64,000 nucleotides of DNA from assembly GCA_018222405.1 (NCBI GenBank), contig JAAFAI010000005.1, forward strand, positions 1-64,000, written 5' to 3'. Below, piece by piece: positions 36,806-46,511 of this stretch (position 1 is its first letter; the number at the start of each line of letters is the position of its first letter). Below the pieces are notes generated by a model. It was not told the origin of the DNA. It saw nothing but the letters and a program-made list of their open reading frames with translations, and did not search any database. The translations under genes were made by a program, and so were the position numbers. The DNA is from Gammaproteobacteria bacterium. Its GTDB lineage: Bacteria > Pseudomonadota > Gammaproteobacteria > Enterobacterales > Alteromonadaceae.

Positions 36806-37128
36806 AGGTTAACTTTAATTACTTCGTAGAGGCGCCAGGTTAGCGCTGGCGAATAGCAGGCAACATTGTCATTTTTCACATTCCAGCAACGTTTTTTGGG
36901 TGGCCGGGATAATCACCAAAAAAACTGATAGATAGTAAGGCGTTATTTCAAAAAAGATTTTTTTCCGCAGCAGAAAATCGGGTGCAGTATGAGCACTTTA
37001 CATTGTGAAATTTATGTTATTCATTACCGCTTTATCTTTTTATCGTTTCACAGCCCGTTAACATTGCCGATTGTCATCAGTCGCTGCATTATTTGACCTG
37101 AATTTTAATCACTGACCGGGAGCGTATT
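36806..37128. other. Divergent promoter region between TRAP and GH43 operons
   Basis: 323 bp without a gene. It holds a hairpin GCGCCAG...CTGGCG near 36831-36851 in the dctP leader and AT-rich tracts around 36960-37060 that probably contain both promoters. I could not assign a confident regulator site. GGGAG stands before the GTG start of the GH43 gene. Confidence 0.5.
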
Positions 37129-38250
37129 GTGACGTTTCAACCAAAATATTCACTGACCTTTTCTGCGTTGTTGTCAGCCATGGTGCTAACAGCGTGTCAG
37201 CCACAACAACAAAATGTTGAAGCCCAGAGCACACAGGCTCAAGCAGAGCCTCAAACACAACCACAGGTAAAAAGCGGCCTAGCCGAGCCGTTGGTAGAAC
37301 ATATTTACACCGCGGATCCTTCTGCCCATGTGTTTAACGGCCGCCTGTATATTTATCCTTCTCACGACGTGGAATCAGGTATTCCTCAAAACGACAATGG
37401 CGATCACTTCGACATGCGCGATTATCATATTCTGAGCATGGACGAAGTGGGCGGTGAGGTTACCGACCATGGCGTTGCCTTATCAGTTAAGGATATTCCA
37501 TGGGCAGGGCGCCAGCTATGGGCGCCGGATGCCGCTGAAAAAGACGGTAAGTACTACCTGTATTTCCCACTCAAAGACAAGAACGACGTTTTCCATATTG
37601 GTGCTGCCGTGAGCGACACGCCTGAAGGCCCATTCACTCCCGAGCCTGAGCCAATTGCCGGCAGTTACAGTATGGATCCTGCCGTGTTTAAAGATGACAA
37701 CGGCGAGTATTACATGTACTTCGGTGGTATTTGGGGTGGTCAGCTACAACGCTATGAAGGCGGCACTTATAACCCGGAAGATGTTTACCCTGCCGATGAT
37801 GCACCGGCAGTAAAACCTCGTATTGCCAAAATGGCGGATGACATGCTTTCTTACGCCGAAACGCCAAAAGAAATTGAATTGCTCGACAAAGACGGTAGTC
37901 CGATTCTACAAGGCGATAATGACCGTCGCTTCTTTGAGGCAGCCTGGGTTCACAAGTATCAGGGTAAGTATTATTTCTCTTATTCTACCGGCGATACCCA
38001 TAAAATTGTTTATGCGACCGGCGATAACCCTTACGGTCCGTTTACTTACCAAGGCGTAATTCTACAACCGGTAGAAGGCTGGACTAACCACCACTCTATC
38101 GCCAAGTTTAAGGGTAAATGGTACCTGTTCTATCACGACAGCTCATTATCCGGCGGTCAAACGCATTTACGCAGCGTAAAAATGACCGAACTTACCTATA
38201 ACCCGGATGGCAGCATCGTTACCATCGATCCATACCTGGAGCAGAAGTAA
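37129..38250 (+). CDS. GH43 lipoprotein (beta-xylosidase / arabinofuranosidase type)
   Basis: The 373-aa lipoprotein (LTACQPQQ lipobox, start GTG at 37129) has a Gln-rich linker and a five-bladed GH43 propeller. Candidate catalytic residues are the Asp in YTADPSAHVFNGRLYIYPSHD, the Asp in SMDPAVFKDDNGEYYMYF, and the Glu in RRFFEAAWVHKYQGKYYFSY; NHHSIAKF carries the metal-site His. It should remove xylose or arabinose from xylo-oligosaccharides at the cell envelope. It overlaps the sugar porter gene (TAATG). Confidence 0.9.
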   Translation: MTFQPKYSLTFSALLSAMVLTACQPQQQNVEAQSTQAQAEPQTQPQVKSGLAEPLVEHIYTADPSAHVFNGRLYIYPSHDVESGIPQNDNGDHFDMRDYHILSMDEVGGEVTDHGVALSVKDIPWAGRQLWAPDAAEKDGKYYLYFPLKDKNDVFHIGAAVSDTPEGPFTPEPEPIAGSYSMDPAVFKDDNGEYYMYFGGIWGGQLQRYEGGTYNPEDVYPADDAPAVKPRIAKMADDMLSYAETPKEIELLDKDGSPILQGDNDRRFFEAAWVHKYQGKYYFSYSTGDTHKIVYATGDNPYGPFTYQGVILQPVEGWTNHHSIAKFKGKWYLFYHDSSLSGGQTHLRSVKMTELTYNPDGSIVTIDPYLEQK

Positions 38251-39680
38251 TGCTTGAATCAACCGCAACGCCCGCATCGATGGACAGTCCGTCGGGCGAA
38301 AATATCGGCTTTGTTATTTTTATTAGTATTGTGGCCACCATTGGCGGATTCCTGTTTGGATTCGACAGCGGGGTTATCAACGGCACGGTAGATGGCTTAC
38401 AGCAAGCGTTTAACTCGGCCAGCGCCGGTACCGGGTTTAATGTGTCGAGCATGCTGCTTGGCTGTGCAGTAGGGGCATTTTTTGCTGGCCGCTTTGCCGA
38501 CAAGTACGGCCGCCGCGCGCTACTGATTGTCTCATCGGTATTGTTTATCATCAGTGCCTGGGGCTCTGGTATTGCTACGTCGTCTTTTGAGTTTGTAATC
38601 TACCGGGTCCTTGGCGGCCTGGCGGTAGGTGCGGCCTCAGTGATGGCGCCAGCTTATATTTCAGAAGTGTCCCCGGCCCGTTATCGCGGTATGCTGACCA
38701 GTATTCAACAGATTGCCATTATCAGCGGTTTGTTTGCGGCGTTCCTTAGCAACTATATGCTGGCTGGTGAGGCAGCAGGTTCAACCAATACGCTGTGGTT
38801 AAATTTTGAGGCCTGGCGCTGGATGTTCTGGATTGAGCTTATCCCGGCAACCCTGTTTTTCGTGATGCTATGGTTTATTCCGGAGAGCCCGCGTTTTCTG
38901 GTATCCAGCAACAAAACCGAACGGGCTCACCGCGTACTTACCCGTTTACTGGGCGAAGATGCAGCCACTCATAAACTCAACGAAATTAAGCAATCACTGG
39001 CTGACGATCACCGTCCTCAGCTTAAAGACCTAATCGACAAAAACACCACTAAAGTACGTCCCATTGTTTGGGTGGGGCTTGGCCTCGCAGCGTTTCAGCA
39101 ACTTGTTGGCATTAACGTAGTGTTTTACTACGGTGCGGTACTCTGGCAAGCCGTTGGCTTTTCTGAGTCGGACGCTCTGCTGATCAACGTGCTAAGCGGG
39201 GCTATCAGTATCGCCGCCTGTATTCTTACCTTGCTGGTGATTGACAAAATCGGCCGTAAGCCACTCCTCAAGTGGGGCTCAATCGGCATGACAATTACCC
39301 TGGGCGTGATGGTTGTGGCCTTTTTAAATGCCTCACAAGGGCCAGACGGTAAGCTTATCCTGGGTGACTGGGGTACCACCGCACTGGTGGCAGCAAACCT
39401 GTATGTATTTTTCTTTAATATGTCATGGGGCCCGGTAATGTGGGTAATGCTGGGAGAGATGTTCCCCAATCAGATCCGTGGTTCAGGCCTTGCAGTAAGT
39501 GGCCTGGTGCAATGGACCTCCAACTTCCTGATCACCATTACCTTCCCGATGCTACTAGCCGGTATTGGCTTAGGTGGCGCTTACGGTATTTATGCCATTT
39601 TCGCCTTCCTGTCGGTAATCTTTGTAGTGAAGTTTGTTAACGAAACCAAAGGCAAAGAGCTGGAACAAATGCAGGGATAA
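38250..39680 (+). CDS. MFS sugar porter, probably D-xylose:H+ symporter
   Basis: The 476-aa protein has 12 membrane spans and the sugar porter signatures GFDSGVINGTVDGLQ, GRFADKYGRR, PESPRFLV, QQLVGINVVFYYG, DKIGRKPLL and PNQIRGSGLA, ending NETKGKELEQM. These fit the XylE/GLUT group. Coupling to a GH43 gene and proximity of xylAB suggest xylose (or arabinose) as substrate. It ends at a strong terminator. Confidence 0.9.
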   Translation: MLESTATPASMDSPSGENIGFVIFISIVATIGGFLFGFDSGVINGTVDGLQQAFNSASAGTGFNVSSMLLGCAVGAFFAGRFADKYGRRALLIVSSVLFIISAWGSGIATSSFEFVIYRVLGGLAVGAASVMAPAYISEVSPARYRGMLTSIQQIAIISGLFAAFLSNYMLAGEAAGSTNTLWLNFEAWRWMFWIELIPATLFFVMLWFIPESPRFLVSSNKTERAHRVLTRLLGEDAATHKLNEIKQSLADDHRPQLKDLIDKNTTKVRPIVWVGLGLAAFQQLVGINVVFYYGAVLWQAVGFSESDALLINVLSGAISIAACILTLLVIDKIGRKPLLKWGSIGMTITLGVMVVAFLNASQGPDGKLILGDWGTTALVAANLYVFFFNMSWGPVMWVMLGEMFPNQIRGSGLAVSGLVQWTSNFLITITFPMLLAGIGLGGAYGIYAIFAFLSVIFVVKFVNETKGKELEQMQG

Positions 39681-39725
39681 ACAAAATCACTCCAACACTA
39701 TAATCATAATAAAACGTCACCACTC

Positions 39726-39751
39726 GCCAGCGCTTAGTCGCTGGCTTTTTT
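39726..39751 (+). terminator. Terminator after GH43-porter operon
   Basis: GCCAGCG, 6-nt loop, CGCTGGC, then six T. Confidence 0.92.
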
Positions 39752-39932
39752 ATGCTTGTTTATCAATAGCAGCGGAGTTGCCATTGTTGGGCAGCGATAT
39801 ACAATTAGACTGCTTGTGGTCAGGAGTGATAGTTCCTTTAAAGGCCACTCAACTCACTCTGGAAGTAATAAATTTGCTAAAGCGGACATCAGCAAAATAC
39901 AAGATTCCAGTTTCTTCGAATATATTTTTTAT

Positions 39933-40622
39933 TTAATTCGGTTTTACTGTCAAAGATGATGCATCATAGGTTTCGACCAGCAACATTTTATAAACGCCTT
40001 CTCCGTACTCATTGACCGTACTTTTCGTGAATACGTAGTTTTCACCAAATTTCGATAAATTTTGATAACGCTCGGTAGCTCCCGCATCTCCGATAAAAGT
40101 AACCGCACATATTTTGTTAGCACACGAAAAACGTTCACTATGAGCAGTAGCAGCGAACTCTTCATAAAAATAGTCTTTCAGGTTGTTTTTTCGTGAAACA
40201 GATTTTTCATTGGTTCCAACTTTATCCAATGCATCCAATATTTCATCAAAATCTTTAGCTTTGAAAAAACTATCCAGCCCGCTTTTTAATAATTCGCCTT
40301 CTTCATTCACAAAGTATGCTTCGGCACTCTCAACAGAATTGAAGGAATCTCCCCAATTTATTAAATTTTGATTGGTAGATGCAGTTGAAGGTGTTTGTTC
40401 ACCATTTTGCTCAGTATCTAATTCTACTTTGTCATGAGACTTTTTGATGACATCTTCTTTTGACATTTCAACTGGTTCTAATTCTGATCGGGTAGTTTCA
40501 ATTGCTGGCGAGAAACTCTGAGTAGGTATTAAGGAAGAATCCTGCTCTTTCAGGATGTAACTGGTAACACCTACTAAACAGATTACTCCGATAGAGTATA
40601 AAATTAGCGTACTTTTAGTCAT
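39933..40622 (-). CDS. Anchored envelope protein of unknown function
   Basis: The 229-aa protein has one N-terminal membrane helix (about 6-23, LILYSIGVICLVGVTSYIL) and a polar, charged extracytoplasmic part. The part after residue 95 is more conserved-looking (INWGDSFNSVESAEAYFVNEEGELL, FSCANKICAVTFIGDAG, with a Cys pair). No family recognised. The gene is more AT-rich than the xylan genes around it and runs against their orientation, which suggests a later insertion. Confidence 0.7.
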   Translation of the reverse strand: MTKSTLILYSIGVICLVGVTSYILKEQDSSLIPTQSFSPAIETTRSELEPVEMSKEDVIKKSHDKVELDTEQNGEQTPSTASTNQNLINWGDSFNSVESAEAYFVNEEGELLKSGLDSFFKAKDFDEILDALDKVGTNEKSVSRKNNLKDYFYEEFAATAHSERFSCANKICAVTFIGDAGATERYQNLSKFGENYVFTKSTVNEYGEGVYKMLLVETYDASSLTVKPN

Positions 40623-41120
40623 GATTTGATTCCTTCCTTAGGGATTAAACAAACAGAGTCCGGTTGAGCTTGACTCAACGAACACGCCTGTTTTCGAAAC
40701 TTCCCTTTTATCAATTAATCTCTTTTTAATACATACGGCTGACTAATATCTATTCCGAAGACACACTACTATCGATTTGTTTTTTCTTCAAACTAGCGTA
40801 AGACTTCGCATTGCCATGATTAAATTGCATGTCAGGTAAAAGGCAATACTTATTCCCATCAGTTGGTAAGGCTTGATAACCTGCAAAAACAATAATCTAC
40901 ACTCATTTTATTGGTCAGCACCACTCCGGCACCAAAAGCCCATTAGATAGATAAAGTATAGCGGACGAACGTCCGCTATAAGGGAAACACTATCGTTCAA
41001 AGTAAGAACTGCTTTCTTCTGCTTTTCGCTTATTTCGCCAAGTTGCCAGTGACTGACCACCAAATCTGACTTAACTCAAAATTCGTACTGCCAGTTTGTG
41101 TGCGAATCAAATTAACTTAA
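40623..41120. other. AT-rich gene-free stretch
   Basis: About 500 bp without a credible gene. It holds a short hairpin GTTGAG-CTTGA-CTCAAC near 40657-40675, probably in the leader of the gene at 39933, and the long palindrome at 40958-40981. The rest shows nothing I can name. Confidence 0.5.
40958..40981. repeat. Perfect 11-2-11 palindrome
   Basis: TATAGCGGACG-AA-CGTCCGCTATA. There is no T-run on either side, so it is not a standard terminator. It may be a protein-binding site or a mobile-element trace. Confidence 0.8.
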
Positions 41121-42128
41121 TTACTCTTTAGGAGCATAGTTTATTACGGGCGGTGGTTGCTGATCCCTTACATACCGATCAAGCCAGTTGCGAAGTTGCA
41201 CAAAAACCTCTTCTCGATACTGACTAATAGCATGATCGGCACCTTCGTACATGATAAACCGCACCGGATAGCGTTTTTCATCCAACGCCTCGACAAGCTT
41301 TAATGCCTGAGTCGAACGGGTACGCCAGTCGGAAGAGCCGTTCAGTACTAGTATTGGCACTTTAGGTAACATATCCAGCCAATTTATTACCGAACGCTCT
41401 GCAAGCCAGGCTTGCGGATCCAACTGATACTGCGGGTCCATTTCAGCAAACATTTTGCTAAACTGCGGGCGGTGTTCCAGTGTTAAAGCCATATCTGCAA
41501 CAATACCGCCAACGGCTACGGCACTTACCTTAAGTCCCTTTTTTAGCGCCAGAAAACTCATCATACTCCCGCGCGACCAGCCAAATAAACCGATACGCGA
41601 AGCATCAACCTCCTCAATCCCGGCCAGTAAAGCAGGTAATGCCAGCACATCGTTTACATCATCGCCACCAAAATGATCCGCCCCCTCACTGCCTCCGGCC
41701 CCCCGATATTGAGAGGCAATCACCACATAGCCCCAACTGGCAATTTCAGCCAGTTGCGCCGGTCCTATCGATGAGCCCGGAAACGCCAGTGATCCAAAAT
41801 CCCGATTACCGCCGCGATTATAAATCACTGCCGGATATTTACCCGGCGCTTTAGGTTTAAAGACAAAACCCCGGATTTTGAGGCCATCGACCTCATAGAC
41901 AATGCCCGATAGGTGTACGTTATACCTGAAGGTGTTTTCGAGCATTGCGAGGTCAGGTGTATGTTCAACCCCGGATGTGAAAAGGGAGTCATGTTCCAGC
42001 AAATAGGCTTTAAATTGTGTAGGTGAGGTTATGGGGGTATCGCTGATGAGTTGTGCAAATGCACTATGACTCATTAGTACAAACAGAGACAGCAATAACC
42101 CAATCAAGCGAGCATTATTGTTCTTCAT
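41121..42128 (-). CDS. Exported alpha/beta hydrolase (prolyl oligopeptidase-like, S9)
   Basis: The 335-aa protein has a signal peptide (ends AFAQ) and an alpha/beta hydrolase fold. The nucleophile elbow is GWSRG, the acid is probably Asp in NGSSDWRT, and the His is in EGADHAISQ near the C-terminus. VIASQYRGAGGSEGADHFGGDDVNDV is typical of S9 dipeptidyl peptidase-like hydrolases. It could be a peptidase or an esterase; the xylan setting makes an esterase possible but does not prove it. Monocistronic. Confidence 0.8.
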   Translation of the reverse strand: MKNNNARLIGLLLSLFVLMSHSAFAQLISDTPITSPTQFKAYLLEHDSLFTSGVEHTPDLAMLENTFRYNVHLSGIVYEVDGLKIRGFVFKPKAPGKYPAVIYNRGGNRDFGSLAFPGSSIGPAQLAEIASWGYVVIASQYRGAGGSEGADHFGGDDVNDVLALPALLAGIEEVDASRIGLFGWSRGSMMSFLALKKGLKVSAVAVGGIVADMALTLEHRPQFSKMFAEMDPQYQLDPQAWLAERSVINWLDMLPKVPILVLNGSSDWRTRSTQALKLVEALDEKRYPVRFIMYEGADHAISQYREEVFVQLRNWLDRYVRDQQPPPVINYAPKE

Positions 42129-42457
42129 TAACCGAATCCTTGTCTAAATAATGTCAGTTCTGTTTACTGGTGCTGTTCACCTCCGACATCGAAACGGCAT
42201 CCACTACCCACTCTATACTAGCTCATTCAACAAGGCTGGCAACGCCTTTCCCGATGATTACATCTTCGTGGCTTATATCGGCGATTTGGCCAATGGAAAA
42301 GTCTGTATCCTTAGCGAACCTGGCAATCATCTTAATAGCATATGGGCTAAAAACTATCCTCCTCCCGTCGTTAAGTTTGTTTACAACTTTTTGCGTTTGT
42401 CGCCGGCAATGAGTTGGTAAACTTACCGTTGGAATTTTTGGAGGGAACTTAACATCA
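42129..42457. other. Intergenic stretch, no clear gene
   Basis: 329 bp between two divergent genes. Both strands keep short open frames (plus 42151-42420, minus 42223-42576). Neither has a ribosome site, and the minus one runs into the MBL gene. It probably holds two promoters. Confidence 0.4.
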
Positions 42458-43552
42458 GTGAAGTACATCGCTTTTTCGCTTGCCTCAGCGCTTGCGCTTT
42501 GTATTGCAGCCTGTAGCAGCAATAACCAAACAGAACGGTTAACGCCGCCCGATTCGGTGGTGAAATACTCCAGCATGGAGGGCTATCAGGACCGCTTTAT
42601 TAATTTGTTTCCCAAGTTTAAAGACTACCCGGTAACCTGCAACGAAGACTGCTACCAGCCCAGTGAGCTTCTAACTTGTAACGAGCCTATGGAACAGTGC
42701 ACTTATACCGGTGATGCAACGCCGTTGTCGCTCGACACCGGGTACACGGTTAAATGGTATGGTCACGCCAGCTTTCGCATCACCACACCGGATAACCAAC
42801 AGTTTTTGTTCGACCCGGTATTCAATCAGTTTGACTGGCCGGTAAACTGGGCTTTTCGCCTGTCGGCGGGCTTTAATCGTAACAAACCGGAACAGCCCTC
42901 GGATTCGCTGCTTAATGCAACCCATGCGGTAATGTATTCGCACATTCATTATGATCACTTTAACAAGAGCGATATCCAGGCATTCTCTGCCGATACGGCG
43001 TTTTTAACGCCTTTAGGTTTTGCTGAGCACTTTCCCGACGGTGATTTTAACATTACCGAAATGGCCTGGTATGCCAGTAAACCGCTGGGCAAAATGAATG
43101 TGCATTTCGTCCCCGGTCATCACTTTAGCAATCGGATTCTGGTGCCTTATCTGTATGAGGACGAGAACAAAACCCTGTGGGGTGGCTGGCTGCTCGAGCA
43201 TCAGGGCAACACCTTATTCTTTGCTGGCGACACCGGTTATTCGCTCCACTTTAAGCAGATAAGAGAAAAGTACGGGGAGATTGACGTATGCTTGCTGCCC
43301 ATTGCTTCCTATTTCAGCGCTGAATCACCAGCCTTTTACCGAAAAGTCCACATGACCCCGGAAGATGCTCTTATCGCAGCCAAAGAACTTAACTGCAAAG
43401 TGATGGTGCCATGGGGTTATGGTAATAACAGCTGGAAGATGGGCGATAAAACTTCCCACTCTGCCCTCTTTCGGCTGCTAACCATGCACAAGCGTTTAGC
43501 TTCAGATATTCCCTTACACATTCTCAACGAAGGGGAGCAGGTTAGCTTCTAA
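42458..43552 (+). CDS. MBL-fold lipoprotein, NAPE-PLD/UlaG-like hydrolase
   Basis: The 364-aa lipoprotein starts at GTG (MKYIAFSLASALALCIAACSS). The zinc-binding motif HIHYDHFNK is present, with further ligands in FVPGHHFSNR and FAGDTGYS, as in N-acyl-phosphatidylethanolamine phospholipase D-like metal hydrolases. YTVKWYGHASFRITTPDNQQFLFDPVF is the typical N-terminal strand. Two Cys pairs (CNEDCYQ, CNEPMEQC) precede it. The substrate in bacteria is unknown. The ribosome site GGAGG is rather far (13 nt) from the start. Confidence 0.82.
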   Translation: MKYIAFSLASALALCIAACSSNNQTERLTPPDSVVKYSSMEGYQDRFINLFPKFKDYPVTCNEDCYQPSELLTCNEPMEQCTYTGDATPLSLDTGYTVKWYGHASFRITTPDNQQFLFDPVFNQFDWPVNWAFRLSAGFNRNKPEQPSDSLLNATHAVMYSHIHYDHFNKSDIQAFSADTAFLTPLGFAEHFPDGDFNITEMAWYASKPLGKMNVHFVPGHHFSNRILVPYLYEDENKTLWGGWLLEHQGNTLFFAGDTGYSLHFKQIREKYGEIDVCLLPIASYFSAESPAFYRKVHMTPEDALIAAKELNCKVMVPWGYGNNSWKMGDKTSHSALFRLLTMHKRLASDIPLHILNEGEQVSF

Positions 43553-43576
43553 GAAAAGATAATGGGGTCAGAAGAT

Positions 43577-43627
43577 AAAGGGGTCAGAGTACATTAATGA
43601 ACATCATTAATGTACTCTGACCCCTTT
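43577..43627. repeat. REP/REPIN-like inverted repeat
   Basis: Arms of 23 bp (AAAGGGGTCAGAGTACATTA plus ATG, and its exact inverse) with a 5-nt loop. A partial copy ATGGGGTCAG stands just upstream (43562-43571). GGGGTCAGAGT palindromes of this kind are common in gammaproteobacterial genomes with REP-associated tyrosine transposases. The element lies between convergent genes and could also terminate transcription. Confidence 0.75.
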
Positions 43628-43651
43628 ATTTGCCTTTATTTGCTTATCTGA

Positions 43652-46498
43652 TTAGGGAGCGCGCCTTTGGGGCGGGCCAAGATAGCTGGGCTTCAGATTA
43701 CCTGTGTCCACAATTACCCGCTGCAATACCGCTCCAGGCGTTAAGGCTTTTACCGCCAGACGGTGACGACCGGCCTTAGTTACGGGCAGTGTTGTAGTGA
43801 GTTCTTTCACGTTATCCATTACCCCCTGCCCCCAGGCTTGCTTGTCTTTTTGTGAAGGCAGCGCCAGCGTAGCCACATGTTCACCATCCAGGGTTACCGC
43901 CACCTTAATGCCCGTTGCTGCATCAAACGGCAAAGAAGGCGATAACTGAAGCGTTAGCGGAAACTCGCCGGTTGAGGTAAAGAATACCGGGAATTCCAGT
44001 GCCGGCGCCTGCTGGGGTGTGAGGCTGGAATATGGCGGCAATGCCGCACTCATAGCTTCGCCTGTGCGCCCATGTACCGCGACCTTATGCCAGCGGCCAT
44101 TCGGGGTCGACTTCACCTTGGCCTCGCTGGCATTCATCGCCACGTAACCGTCGGCCTCAATAAAGTCACCGCTAACCGGCCTGGCAGTCAGTTCTGGTTT
44201 GTGCGCAGTCACTTTTATGTTAGCGCCGCCCCAGCCGGTACCTTTCACATTTATAGTGCCTTCGTGATGTCCAGCCTCTAACTGAGACCAGTCAATGGAA
44301 ACCGGCACGGGCGTATCTGACAGCAACTCGCCGCCATTTTTGCTCAGAATGATCCAGGGTTGTGAGGCCTTTGCCGACCAGTTGAAAGCTTTGCCCTGCC
44401 GGTTATATACAGTAAAGGTGCGAGTTGCTTCGCCATACAGCGTAAACTCCGGCAACGACAATCCGCCAGTGGCCGGCCAGTAAGCACGACTACCCTCAAC
44501 TGAAACGCCCATATCAGCCACGGCAGGTTGTGCCAGCGCTTTGGTCTGAACTACCGGCGGGATATTGGCCGGCGGGTTATTCCAGTACACATAGCCAATG
44601 TGTGGCTGCGACATCATACGGTTCCATTTACCGCCGTTAATACTGTGATACATTTCAGTAAGGTCGGCATCCCGTTCAAACCACGCGTTAACTGTGGCCG
44701 CCATGGCCGACGTAGAAGCGCGGTCCTGTTCGGCATACAGAGCATTCAGCGCCTGGGCCCGATTTAACTCAAACATAGCCTGGGTAGCCCACACCGGATG
44801 CGCAACCAACTGGAAAAATGCATCCTGATAATCACTGTCGATGCGCTCATAAATGCTATTGGCTTTATCCGAAGCTTCGGCCAATGTTTCGCTTATCCGG
44901 TCGGCTTCGTTGTAATTCAGTACGCTGTAAGTTTCCGGGCTCAGCGCTTCGGGCTTACGCCGGCCGTTTTGTAGCGTATAAACTGTCAGCAACTCTGCAA
45001 TATCGTTAGTAAACTGGCCATTAAACTGACTCGCGACCCATTCCCGGGTAAACTGTTTGGCAGACTGCGCGTTAAACGCTTCCGGATCCCAGGCCTGCGC
45101 CAGGAAAAAGCTGATAGGTAATTCCATAGGCTTTAAGTCGCCTACGTTGGTGATCCAGATTTTATCTGCGCCATACTCCCAGGCGAGATTCATTTGCTCC
45201 CAGACCTTACCCAGCGGCACGGTATTGATCCATCGGTAAGACCGCGGGCCGCCCACATAATCAAAGTGATAATATACCCCGGCACCGCCGCTACGGCCGC
45301 GCTCAGCTTCGGTTGGCAGGCGGCGAATATTACCGGCATTATCGTCAGACCAGAGTAACGTCACATCATCCGGCACACGCATGCCCCGCTCATAAAAACC
45401 CTGCACTTCTTTGTACAACGCCCACACCTGTGGCACCTCAGAAAGTGGCTTATCTATTACATCCGCCAGAATTTCCCGCTGGTCATGAACGATCTTTTCC
45501 AACAGGCCAATATTTTCGCCCTCGCTCATTGGCGTATCAGCCTGCCCGCGCATACCAAGGGTGAAAATGCCGTCTTTATCTTTGTACCGCTTAGCGCCTT
45601 CCACCCAGAATTCGTAGAGTTTGTCGGGATTGGTTGAATACTCCCACGGGCCGCTGCCATAGCGGTTCCACTCTTTGTCCGCCCGCATCATGGGCTCGTG
45701 GTGTGAGGTACTCATTACTATGCCCATATCATTGGCCTGATACATGTTTTGTGGATCATCATCGGCAAAGGCATTGTTCCACATGGCCGGCCATAAAAAG
45801 TTAGATTTCAACCGCAACAGCAGTTCAAAAACATGCTTATAAAACTTCGCGTTATAGCCGCCGAACTGCTCGTGCACCATGCCGGTAAGGGCTGGGGCCT
45901 CATCGTTGAGGAAGATCCCCCGGTATTTCACCTTAGGGGCATCGCTGATGTGCGTACCGGCCTCAATGTAGAGTTTGTCATGGGTGACAATCGGTACATC
46001 TGCCCACCAATACCAGGGGGAAACGCCGATTTTTTCACTCAGATCATAGATACCAAATATTACGCCGCGCCGGTCATTACCGCTGATCACCCAGGCCTGT
46101 TCTACGCCGGGAAGCGGGCTCGCTACCGTATCGAGCTGATAACCTTCCCACTGCCGGGCCTTTGCCTGAACTGTAAGTTGATTACTGGCAATCAGTTTGT
46201 CCACCAGCGCAGCCTGACCGCGCTTACCAACGATGATCACGTGGCCAGAAAGATCATCTGTTTTACTGGTTAAGCGTGGCTTAAGGCCGGTAACGCGCAG
46301 GATATCCTGCTGCAGCGACTCGGCTGCCATTCTGATCCCCGGGTTGGTTTTACTGTCCACCCAGATGGTCGCCATTTTTTGTGCGGCGCTATCGGCCACC
46401 ACGAAGTCGCCTGGCGCAAACTGGTGGGTAACATAGTCACTGGCTATGGCAGGTGCGCACAAACACAACAATAAAATACTTACAAAGCGGTTTAACAT
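43652..46498 (-). CDS. GH115 xylan alpha-1,2-glucuronidase
   Basis: I start at 46498 (MLNRFVSILLLCLCAPAIAS) because a signal peptide follows at once. The 948-aa protein has the GH115 N-terminal alpha/beta domain (HVIIVGKRGQAALVDKLI), the catalytic barrel with GIFLNDEAPALTGMVHEQFG, SNFLWPAMWNNAFADDD and VYYHFDYVGGPRSYRWINT, and a C-terminal beta domain. GH115 enzymes remove (4-O-methyl)glucuronic acid from both internal and terminal xylose units. It lies 13 nt after the GH43 gene, so both act together in the periplasm. Confidence 0.93.
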   Translation of the reverse strand: MLNRFVSILLLCLCAPAIASDYVTHQFAPGDFVVADSAAQKMATIWVDSKTNPGIRMAAESLQQDILRVTGLKPRLTSKTDDLSGHVIIVGKRGQAALVDKLIASNQLTVQAKARQWEGYQLDTVASPLPGVEQAWVISGNDRRGVIFGIYDLSEKIGVSPWYWWADVPIVTHDKLYIEAGTHISDAPKVKYRGIFLNDEAPALTGMVHEQFGGYNAKFYKHVFELLLRLKSNFLWPAMWNNAFADDDPQNMYQANDMGIVMSTSHHEPMMRADKEWNRYGSGPWEYSTNPDKLYEFWVEGAKRYKDKDGIFTLGMRGQADTPMSEGENIGLLEKIVHDQREILADVIDKPLSEVPQVWALYKEVQGFYERGMRVPDDVTLLWSDDNAGNIRRLPTEAERGRSGGAGVYYHFDYVGGPRSYRWINTVPLGKVWEQMNLAWEYGADKIWITNVGDLKPMELPISFFLAQAWDPEAFNAQSAKQFTREWVASQFNGQFTNDIAELLTVYTLQNGRRKPEALSPETYSVLNYNEADRISETLAEASDKANSIYERIDSDYQDAFFQLVAHPVWATQAMFELNRAQALNALYAEQDRASTSAMAATVNAWFERDADLTEMYHSINGGKWNRMMSQPHIGYVYWNNPPANIPPVVQTKALAQPAVADMGVSVEGSRAYWPATGGLSLPEFTLYGEATRTFTVYNRQGKAFNWSAKASQPWIILSKNGGELLSDTPVPVSIDWSQLEAGHHEGTINVKGTGWGGANIKVTAHKPELTARPVSGDFIEADGYVAMNASEAKVKSTPNGRWHKVAVHGRTGEAMSAALPPYSSLTPQQAPALEFPVFFTSTGEFPLTLQLSPSLPFDAATGIKVAVTLDGEHVATLALPSQKDKQAWGQGVMDNVKELTTTLPVTKAGRHRLAVKALTPGAVLQRVIVDTGNLKPSYLGPPQRRAP

Positions 46499-46511
46499 GC
46501 CTTTACCCTGA

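Noticed and set aside
36831..36851. Hairpin in the dctP leader as a riboswitch.
   Set aside because: The stem is short and matches no riboswitch class I know; nothing else supports it.
42223..42576. A 117-codon minus-strand frame between the S9-like hydrolase and the MBL gene, with a protein-like stretch (IARFAKDTDFSIGQIADIS).
   Set aside because: Its start lies inside the MBL gene on the other strand, it has no ribosome site, and the opposite strand is equally open. It may be a decayed gene but cannot be supported.
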